A stretch of DNA of 5,752 nt from an uncultured Tessaracoccus sp. Its GTDB lineage: Bacteria; Actinomycetota; Actinomycetes; Propionibacteriales; Propionibacteriaceae. The stretch's first letter is position 1. The number at the start of each line of letters is the position of its first letter. Shown piece by piece: positions 1-4,943 of this stretch. Under the pieces are notes generated by a model. The model did no database searches. It was not told where the DNA came from and saw only the letters and a list, made by a program, of their open reading frames with translations. The stretch is from positions 1 to 5,752 of the forward strand of contig NZ_CAMYFI010000095.1 of the NCBI RefSeq assembly GCF_947255005.1. The letters are read 5' to 3'. The translations under genes were made by a program, and so were the position numbers.

Positions 1-7
1 ATGCCGC

Positions 8-1375
8 TCACGAGATGTCCACCAGCAGCGCGCGCGGGGGACGCCGCAGCATCGGCACCGACGCCAGCAGCGCGCACAGCACCAGCACCGCGAGGCTCAT
101 CGCGCCCACGCCGAGCAGCAGATCGGGGCTCACCTGCACGTTGAGCGCGTCGAGGGTCTGGACTGCCGTGGACGACTCCATGTCCGCGCCCGCCTGCTGG
201 CCAGGCGCGAAGCCCTGCTCCGCCGACGCATTCACCGAACTCAGCACCGACGAACCCACGCCCTGCGCCACCGCGCGGGCCAGGAAGAACGACGCCACCA
301 TGGCCGGGATCGCGATGAACACCAGCTCCGTGAGGTACTGCGCCACCACGCCGGCCTTCGTGGTGCCCACCGCGAACAGCACACCCGTCTCCTTCTTTCG
401 CTCGTTTAACCACAGGCACAACACCAGCAACAACAGCGCACCGGCCAGCACGAACGTCGCGACGGTGGTGCCGCCCATCACGCCGCGCACGCCATCCACT
501 GCGCCGGTGATGCCGGCGAGATACTGCGTCGTGGGCGCGAGTTGGTAGCTTCGCCAATCGATGTCGAGCTTGCTGGCGGCTTCCGCGACGCGCTCCACCT
601 CATCCGGGTGGTTCACGAAGAAGTTGGCGTCCTGGTAGATCTCGGAGTTCTTGTCCCACCCGTAGAGCGTTCGGGTGGTGTCCAGGTCGGTGAACAAGGT
701 GTTGGCGAACAGCTCACTGCGCTGCGCGGCGGGGCGGGTGTTCTTGCCCGCGACGAGGCCGACGATCTCCGCGTCTACCCGCGCGGTGGACTTCTTCTGA
801 TTGTCGACGTCGTAGGGGTTGGCCTTGAGCGTGATCGTGTCGCCCACCTTGAGGCCGTTGGCCTTCGCGAGCTCCTCGTGAATGACGGCCTTGTTGTGGT
901 CGTCGGGCTTCAGGTGGCGCCCACTGACGAGCTTGAGGGCTCCGCTGCGGAAGTTATTGTCGAGCTCCGTGGTGTTGACGCCCCAGACGTTGGCGGCGTT
1001 GCCGAACTGATTCTCCTTCTCAGCGTCGTATTCCTGCTGCGGGAGCTTCTGCACCTTGGCATTGACGAGGTCTGCCGTGACGTTCTGGCGCGCCACGTGA
1101 GTTTTCACCCCGTCGAGCGCGGCGATCTTCTCGATGTCACCCCCTCGCACCGTGCCGGCACCGCGGGGGGTGCCCATATTGAATTGTGGGTTGTTCTGGA
1201 TGACGAACCCGGCCCCGGTGCGCTTAGCGACGTCGTCACTGACTTGATCGGCTGAGCGGCTGATCGCACTCGTCGTGAATAGCGCCGTCATCATCGCCAC
1301 CAGAATGCCGAACACGATGAGCGACTTCACCCATTTCCGGCACACATATCGCCAAGCTCGTCCTACGAATGACAA
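8..1375 (-). CDS. FtsX/MacB-type ABC transporter permease
   Basis: This is a 455-residue membrane protein with the FtsX/MacB permease layout. An N-terminal membrane segment (about residues 18-38) is followed by a large soluble domain (about 40-300) that should lie outside the membrane. Three further membrane segments are at about 303-323, 348-368 and 419-441. The cytoplasmic loop after segment 2 carries ERKKETGVLFAVGTTKAGVV (from residue 325), which matches the coupling-loop pattern conserved in FtsX-like permeases. Such proteins work with a separate ATPase, moving lipids, lipoproteins or peptides or driving cell-wall hydrolases; the substrate here cannot be told. No ATPase is in the window, but the stop codon is 7 bases from the left edge, so one may follow. 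The frame stays open upstream to position 1639, but that extension lies inside the peptidase gene, is Pro/Arg/Ala-rich, and has no ribosome binding site. I therefore chose the TTG at 1375-1373, which sits 7 nt after AGAAAGGA and just before the basic, amphipathic N-terminus. The family call is confident and the start fairly so. Confidence 0.9.
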   Translation of the reverse strand: MSFVGRAWRYVCRKWVKSLIVFGILVAMMTALFTTSAISRSADQVSDDVAKRTGAGFVIQNNPQFNMGTPRGAGTVRGGDIEKIAALDGVKTHVARQNVTADLVNAKVQKLPQQEYDAEKENQFGNAANVWGVNTTELDNNFRSGALKLVSGRHLKPDDHNKAVIHEELAKANGLKVGDTITLKANPYDVDNQKKSTARVDAEIVGLVAGKNTRPAAQRSELFANTLFTDLDTTRTLYGWDKNSEIYQDANFFVNHPDEVERVAEAASKLDIDWRSYQLAPTTQYLAGITGAVDGVRGVMGGTTVATFVLAGALLLLVLCLWLNERKKETGVLFAVGTTKAGVVAQYLTELVFIAIPAMVASFFLARAVAQGVGSSVLSSVNASAEQGFAPGQQAGADMESSTAVQTLDALNVQVSPDLLLGVGAMSLAVLVLCALLASVPMLRRPPRALLVDIS

Positions 1376-1382
1376 GGGAATG

Positions 1383-1390
1383 TCCTTTCT
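1383..1390 (-). promoter_or_regulatory. Ribosome binding site fixing a TTG start
   Basis: On the minus strand AGAAAGGA is followed by a 7-nt spacer and then TTG (1375-1373). It is the only good Shine-Dalgarno sequence near the N-terminus of the permease. It supports the 455-residue protein over an 88-residue-longer version that would overlap the upstream peptidase gene. Confidence 0.7.
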
Positions 1391-1407
1391 AAAGTTCCAC
1401 GCTCGAT

Positions 1408-1434
1408 AACGAACGTGCAGCAGAAAGGGTTCCC
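1408..1434 (-). promoter_or_regulatory. Possible ECF-sigma promoter of the permease gene
   Basis: Read on the minus strand, the 83-bp gap upstream of the permease contains GGGAAC (1434-1429), exactly 18 nt, then GTT (1410-1408) within CGTTAT. This matches the GGGAAY-N18-GTT pattern known for actinobacterial stress sigma factors of the SigR/SigH type, and resembles the SigE-type GGAAC-N16-CGTT pattern. Transcription would start near 1398-1400, giving a leader of about 23-25 nt that contains the ribosome binding site. A 5-bp stem with a 3-nt loop (1431-1443) overlaps the -35 element. The match is by eye to a short consensus, so it is a prediction only. Confidence 0.42.
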
Positions 1435-1458
1435 GTCGCGGGACTGGCGGGCGCGGTA

Positions 1459-3390
1459 TCAGGCGACGGGGAGGTGTTTCTCCCAGAACGCCATCACGGC
1501 CTCGAAGCGCTGTCGACGATGCCACGGCGTGCCCGAGCGCGTGAGCTCGTGGTTCTCTCCGGGGAACACCAGCATCTCCGCCGCCACCCCTGCCTGCTTC
1601 AGCAGCGCGTGGTATTGCAGGCCCTGGTGCAGCGGGCAACGCAGGTCGTCTTCGGAGTGGATCACGAGCGTCGGAGTGCGAACCTCAGCTGCGTACGTCA
1701 TGGGCGACTGGCGGTCGGCCTCTGCCTTGTCGTAGCTCGTGTATTCCTGCGGGAAGAACCAGCCGATGTCGCTGGAGCCGATGAAGCTCTGCACGTCGAG
1801 GAATCCCCGCTCGACGATGGCCCCGCGGAAGCGGTGATCGTGGCCGATGATCCACGCCGTGAGGTAGCCGCCGTAGGAGCCGCCCATGATGCCGAGACGT
1901 TCGCCGTCGAGGGCGTCGTCGCTAGCCAGGCAGTGTTCAAGGAAGGCGAGCACGTCGGCGGCGTCGAGGTTGCCCATGTCGCCCTTGATGGCTCTGCCGT
2001 GCTCGGTACCGAACCCCCACGACCCGCGCGGATTGCACATGACCACGGCATATCCAGCCTCGACGGCCACCTGGGCCTCGTCGAAGAAGGAGCGCGTGTA
2101 CCCGTGGTATGGCCCGCCGTGAATCATGAGCAGCACCGGGTGGGGGCCTCTGCCTGCGGGCTTCAGCAGCCATCCTTCGACGGGGTACCCATCGGGTGCT
2201 TGCGCGGTGACTGCCTGCGGGAGTGCGGCGTCGGCGAGTGCCACACCGAAGTTGGTGAGCACTTCCCACCGGCCGTCGCGCAGCACGGCAAGCTCCCCGG
2301 TGCTCGTGGCGCTGGTGACCGTCGCGACGATCACCCCGCCCGCGGCGTCGAGGGCCTGGACGTCCCACGTCGGGTCTTCGATGAATTGGTGATCCTCGTT
2401 GCCGACGATCACCGCGCGCTCCGTGCCGCGGTAGACCTCTGGCACGATGACGCGCCCGTCGCCAAGTGATACGAGCGGGCCCCCCACAGTGATGTCGACG
2501 ACCTGGCGCGGCTCCTCACCCGCCAGCCACACGGTGCCGTGGTGGCCGACGAAGTCGATGCCTTCCCCCACCGAACCGGCGACGAAGAAGAGGTTATCCC
2601 CGGAGCGGCGCGGCCGACGCGCGTGAAGGCCGAGCCCGGCGGTGAGCGATTCCGGTTTCGCCTCCTCGCGCAGCCGCCACAGTTCGCACTCGAGCGTGTC
2701 GTCACCCTTGCGGTTGGCGCTGGCGAGCACCGAGCCGTCGGCGTCGAAGATGGGTGATGTCCAGTCGATGTCGTCGTTGGTGAGGCGGGTGGCTTTGGGG
2801 AACCGGGCGGGCGCGTCGACGTCGTGGGCCTTGCCCTGACCGGTTGCGTCGAAGATGGGTTCGGCGGTGGGGTCAGGCACGTCGACGACGAACACCTGCG
2901 CCGGGCGGTCGCGGAACCATCCGACGCCGTTGTGCCGGGTTTGGAAGTCGCTGAAGGCGCGCGGGGCTTCGTGCGCGGCGTCGATGTCGTCGACGGTGCC
3001 ATATCTACCGTCTTCCGGAGCCCTCGAGATGAACACGATGCGGTGGGAATCGTCGGAGAACTCGAACTCTCCGACGCCCAGCTTCTGGTCGGTTACCTGC
3101 ATGGGTTCGCCGCCGTCAGCAGGTGCAATGAACAGCTGCGCGGGCTTGCCAGGCTGTGAACGTACGAACGCCAGCAGGGTGCCGTCGGGGGAGAACTTGG
3201 GGGCGGAGTCGTGGAATCCGCGGGTGATGCGACGCGGGCGGCCGCCGTCGAGGGGGATTCTCCATAGCTGGCCGACCTCGGCGTCGACAGCGAAACTCGG
3301 GTGCGTGACCGCAACGACGGCGAAGGCGCCGCTTGGGTGGAGCGTTGGGGCGGAGAGGGAAACGAGGTGTTCGAGTTGGTCTGGGCGCAT
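1459..3390 (-). CDS. S9-family serine peptidase (acylaminoacyl-peptidase / prolyl oligopeptidase type)
   Basis: This 643-residue protein has the two-part build of S9 peptidases. Residues 1 to about 380 look like a beta-propeller, with repeated segments of the kind PKFSPDGTLLAFVR and LFIAPADGGEPMQVT, which gates access by size. Residues about 395-643 form an alpha/beta-hydrolase domain. The oxyanion-side HGGP is at 424-427. The nucleophile is Ser505 in GGSYGGY, the acid is Asp582 in HSEDDLRCP, and the base is His614 in GENHE, so the catalytic triad is complete. The enzyme should cleave short peptides, as a dipeptidyl, acylaminoacyl or oligopeptidase; the exact specificity is not readable. There is no signal peptide or membrane segment, so it is probably cytoplasmic. 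The length is usual for the family. An in-frame TAG lies only 9 nt upstream of the ATG, so the start is firm, yet no Shine-Dalgarno sequence is present. The gene lies 39 bp after the transporter stop codon. Confidence 0.95.
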   Translation of the reverse strand: MRPDQLEHLVSLSAPTLHPSGAFAVVAVTHPSFAVDAEVGQLWRIPLDGGRPRRITRGFHDSAPKFSPDGTLLAFVRSQPGKPAQLFIAPADGGEPMQVTDQKLGVGEFEFSDDSHRIVFISRAPEDGRYGTVDDIDAAHEAPRAFSDFQTRHNGVGWFRDRPAQVFVVDVPDPTAEPIFDATGQGKAHDVDAPARFPKATRLTNDDIDWTSPIFDADGSVLASANRKGDDTLECELWRLREEAKPESLTAGLGLHARRPRRSGDNLFFVAGSVGEGIDFVGHHGTVWLAGEEPRQVVDITVGGPLVSLGDGRVIVPEVYRGTERAVIVGNEDHQFIEDPTWDVQALDAAGGVIVATVTSATSTGELAVLRDGRWEVLTNFGVALADAALPQAVTAQAPDGYPVEGWLLKPAGRGPHPVLLMIHGGPYHGYTRSFFDEAQVAVEAGYAVVMCNPRGSWGFGTEHGRAIKGDMGNLDAADVLAFLEHCLASDDALDGERLGIMGGSYGGYLTAWIIGHDHRFRGAIVERGFLDVQSFIGSSDIGWFFPQEYTSYDKAEADRQSPMTYAAEVRTPTLVIHSEDDLRCPLHQGLQYHALLKQAGVAAEMLVFPGENHELTRSGTPWHRRQRFEAVMAFWEKHLPVA

Positions 3391-3396
3391 ACAGCC

Positions 3397-3402
3397 ATGC
3401 TA
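3397..3402 (-). promoter_or_regulatory. Possible -10 element for a leaderless peptidase mRNA
   Basis: On the minus strand TAGCAT (fits the TANNNT -10 pattern) is followed by 6 nt (GGCTGT) and then the ATG of the peptidase. Transcription starting at the usual distance would begin at or next to the A of the ATG, giving an mRNA without a leader. That would explain why no ribosome binding site precedes the gene. Leaderless mRNAs are common in actinobacteria. No recognisable -35 box is present, so the call rests on the -10 position alone. Confidence 0.42.
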
Positions 3403-3427
3403 GGGCAGGTGGCGTTCACGCGCCGCC

Positions 3428-3439
3428 GCTCAGCTGAGC
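3428..3439. repeat. 12-bp perfect palindrome across the transporter stop codon
   Basis: GCTCAGCTGAGC is perfectly self-complementary. It covers the last codons and the TGA stop of the CHR transporter gene, about 40 bp upstream of the peptidase start. It could be a protein-binding site for the peptidase promoter or a chance result of the codons CTC AGC TGA. As RNA it could form only a 4-bp stem, and no T-run follows, so it is not a convincing terminator. Confidence 0.3.
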
Positions 3440-4722
3440 AGCAGCATGGTCGCCAGCGAGATGCCGCCCGCGCCGAGGATGAGCACGAGATCATGGGGAT
3501 TCCAGCGACGCTGCACGGCCCACAACAGCGCGACCCCGGCAATCGAAACCCACGCTGTTCCCACGCCGGAGACGCCGGCGTGCCGTGCGATCTCGACGCT
3601 CGCGTTCAGCATGGAAGTCATGGTCATGAGCAGCAAGCCGCAAATCACCGGCAACACCACGGGGCCGAGAAGGCGCACGAAGGAGGAGTTCGACGCCTTC
3701 TCGTAGACCGCGAGAAACGCCAGCGCCAGCGCGGCACACGAGCAGACGGAGACGAGGAACCCCAGGATCGCTATCAGCACACCCATGCCGACACCGCCGT
3801 GGGAGTAGCCGAATCCGTATCCGACGGCGCTCGCCAGCTTGATGAGCACCGGGCCTGGCAGCGCGTTGGCAACCGGAACCATCTGCCCGTAGAACTCGGA
3901 GGCGGGCACGATGCCGCTCGAGACGAAGAAACCGTCTGCGACACCGATGTAGGCAGCCCCGCCACCGAACGACGAGAGCGTCGAGAGGCCGATCAGTGAC
4001 ACCACGCGGCCCGCACCGACGAGGACCGCAATGCCGAGCGCCACGAGAGCGACGAGCAGCAGCACCGCGGCCGCGCGCAGGGTGTGGCTGGTGGACGAAG
4101 GCGGAGGCTCGGTAGGCGCGGAGGGCGACTGGCCCCGTCGGAAAAAACTGAGCACGGCAACACCTGCGAGGGCGAGCAGGATCACCTGCACCGCGCTCAG
4201 CTGGGGGAGCGAGGAGGTCCAGCCCGTGCCCAGCAGATTCCCAGCCGCGCGCACGGCCTGGTTGCCGCCGACGGCGGCGAAGGTCAGCAGCGCCAGCACC
4301 ACCGTCGCCAACGGATGGTAGGCGCGCAACACCTTGCCGATGTAGCGAATGAGCAGCACCGCGATGAATGCCGAGATGCCCAGTGCGGCGAACTCGATGA
4401 TGCGGATAGCAGACGCGCCTAACGCGGTGAACAGCATGAGGATGAGCACCGTCCCAACGGTGCCTGGGAGCGCGACGGTGAGCGCCGCCGCCGTCGGGGC
4501 CCACGTGGGGCGGACGTGGGTGCCGACCATCGCCGACATCTTCACCGGCTGCGCTCCCGGCGTGACGTTGGCGATGATGGTGTGCGCGGTGAATGCGTCG
4601 TCGGTGGCGAGTTTGTGACGCTGCACGAACTCCCGCTCCATGATAGGGATGAGCGCCGCACCGCCGCCGAACCCGAGGGCGCCGACGGTGAGCGTCGCAG
4701 ACAGTAGCTTCCGCACCGACAT
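3430..4722 (-). CDS. Chromate transporter (CHR) family membrane protein, two-domain type
   Basis: This 430-residue, very hydrophobic protein consists of two homologous halves, as in the long-chain CHR (ChrA-like) family. The N half carries GFGGGAALIPIMEREFV (residues 17-33) and a following TPGAQP (54-59). The C half repeats the pattern with SFGGGAAYIGVADGFFV (251-267) and ALPGP (287-291). A Pro/Ser-rich linker at about 199-213 joins the halves, each of which has around five membrane segments. Characterised members export chromate and give chromate resistance, but many homologues have no tested substrate, so the name here is by family only. The ATG at 4722 follows GAGGAAAGGA at an 8-nt spacing. 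Another ATG 5 nt upstream is out of frame. The upstream ABC exporter gene is 210 bp away and separated by repeats, so this gene is probably transcribed on its own or with the peptidase gene downstream. No chrB-like regulator or other metal-resistance gene is visible. Confidence 0.88.
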   Translation of the reverse strand: MSVRKLLSATLTVGALGFGGGAALIPIMEREFVQRHKLATDDAFTAHTIIANVTPGAQPVKMSAMVGTHVRPTWAPTAAALTVALPGTVGTVLILMLFTALGASAIRIIEFAALGISAFIAVLLIRYIGKVLRAYHPLATVVLALLTFAAVGGNQAVRAAGNLLGTGWTSSLPQLSAVQVILLALAGVAVLSFFRRGQSPSAPTEPPPSSTSHTLRAAAVLLLVALVALGIAVLVGAGRVVSLIGLSTLSSFGGGAAYIGVADGFFVSSGIVPASEFYGQMVPVANALPGPVLIKLASAVGYGFGYSHGGVGMGVLIAILGFLVSVCSCAALALAFLAVYEKASNSSFVRLLGPVVLPVICGLLLMTMTSMLNASVEIARHAGVSGVGTAWVSIAGVALLWAVQRRWNPHDLVLILGAGGISLATMLLLS

Positions 4723-4730
4723 TGCATCGT

Positions 4731-4740
4731 TCCTTTCCTC
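4731..4740 (-). promoter_or_regulatory. Ribosome binding site of the CHR transporter gene
   Basis: On the minus strand GAGGAAAGGA is followed by an 8-nt spacer and the ATG at 4722-4720. It is purine-rich and well placed. A second ATG (4727-4725) is only 3 nt from the site and leads into another frame that ends after 61 codons; its proteins look like a frame shadow, so the 4722 start is preferred. Confidence 0.7.
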
Positions 4741-4744
4741 GGCC

Positions 4745-4750
4745 AGTGTA
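4745..4750 (-). promoter_or_regulatory. Possible -10 element of the CHR transporter promoter
   Basis: TACACT on the minus strand fits TANNNT and lies just before the ribosome binding site, giving a short leader of about 16-18 nt. No TTGACA-like box is seen about 17 bp upstream. That position falls inside the hairpin of the adjoining repeat copy (4757-4792). Confidence 0.42.
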
Positions 4751-4756
4751 GGGGTG

Positions 4757-4792
4757 GGTTTCGATACGCGCCCTCCGGGCGCTACTCAACCA
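4757..4792 (-). repeat. Palindromic intergenic repeat, copy A
   Basis: This 36-nt unit reads TGGTTGAGTAGCGCCC... on the minus strand and ends in TCGAAACC. Its core is a 6-bp stem, GCGCCC/GGGCGC (4768-4773 with 4777-4782), around a 3-nt loop, and the outer GGTT/AACC arms can also pair. Its 23 nt at 4770-4792 are identical to 4921-4943 in copy B, and both copies begin with the same 8 nt, GGTTTCGA. The perfect palindrome CCACCGGTGG (4790-4799) adjoins it. From memory, repeats of this general form are scattered between genes in many high-GC actinobacteria; the mechanism of spread and the function are not established to my knowledge. Confidence 0.8.
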
Positions 4793-4812
4793 CCGGTGGG
4801 GCCTTGGCGGAG

Positions 4813-4891
4813 CTAACCCGATATTCACACGGGTTTCCCAAAACCGGCCAAAATCGCCCTTTCCAGCAAACGCGTGTGGATATTGGGTTAG
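4813..4891. repeat. Inverted-repeat element, 19-bp arms, 41-bp centre
   Basis: The arms are CTAACCCGATATTCACACG (4813-4831) and CGTGTGGATATTGGGTTAG (4873-4891), which pair at 17 of 19 positions. The 41-nt centre (4832-4872) has a small hairpin GGTTT/AAACC (4832-4836 with 4841-4845). It also has a near-tandem repeat CCAAAACCG/CCAAAATCG (4838-4846, 4848-4856). The element is less GC-rich than the genes around it and has no coding capacity. GGCGG occurs at 4806-4810 and again at 4894-4898, each 3 nt outside the TAACCC ends, and could be a target duplication or chance. It could be a tiny non-autonomous mobile element, a structured RNA or transcription-end signal for the exporter gene, or a regulator-binding region. 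No U-run follows it on either strand, so it is not a classical terminator. I do not recognise it. Confidence 0.65.
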
Positions 4892-4908
4892 ATGGCGGGG
4901 GTAAGGAT

Positions 4909-4943
4909 GGTTTCGACTCGGCCCTCCGGGCGCTACTCAACCA
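4909..4943 (-). repeat. Palindromic intergenic repeat, copy B, overlapping a gene end
   Basis: This is a 35-nt copy of the same unit as 4757-4792, in the same orientation. It differs only in the short segment after GGTTTCGA (CTCG here, TACGC in copy A), including a one-base deletion that shortens the core stem to 4 bp (GCCC/GGGC, 4921-4924 with 4928-4931). Its TGGTTGAGTAG end overlaps the 3' end of the ABC exporter gene and provides the last two codons (Val, Glu), part of the Met codon before them, and the TAG stop. Confidence 0.8.

Noticed and set aside
1431..1443. Stem-loop TCCCG-TCG-CGGGA after the peptidase gene as a terminator
   Set aside because: The stem has only 5 bp and there is no clear T-run after it on the minus strand (CCTTTCT is the nearest). 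It overlaps the predicted permease promoter instead.
1474..2469. A 331-codon open frame on the plus strand, opposite the peptidase gene
   Set aside because: The opposite strand encodes a peptidase with a complete catalytic triad. Long antisense frames are expected in high-GC coding DNA, and the translated product shows no recognisable domain, only composition bias.
3491..4828. A 445-codon minus-strand frame overlapping the transporter gene
   Set aside because: Its product is Arg/His/Pro/Gly-rich without domains, while the overlapping frame gives a clear two-domain CHR membrane protein with a good ribosome binding site.
4821..4883. DnaA-box-like 9-mers in the arms (ATATTCACA at 4821-4829; ATATCCACA on the minus strand at 4883-4875)
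   Set aside because: Each differs from TTATNCACA at the first base, there are only two, and no dnaA, dnaN or AT-rich unwinding region is nearby. They are likely a by-product of the inverted-repeat sequence.
4757..4943. Two repeat copies as a CRISPR array
   Set aside because: There are only two copies, 116 bp apart, with a structured and self-complementary spacer and no cas genes. The unit matches the style of dispersed palindromic intergenic repeats.
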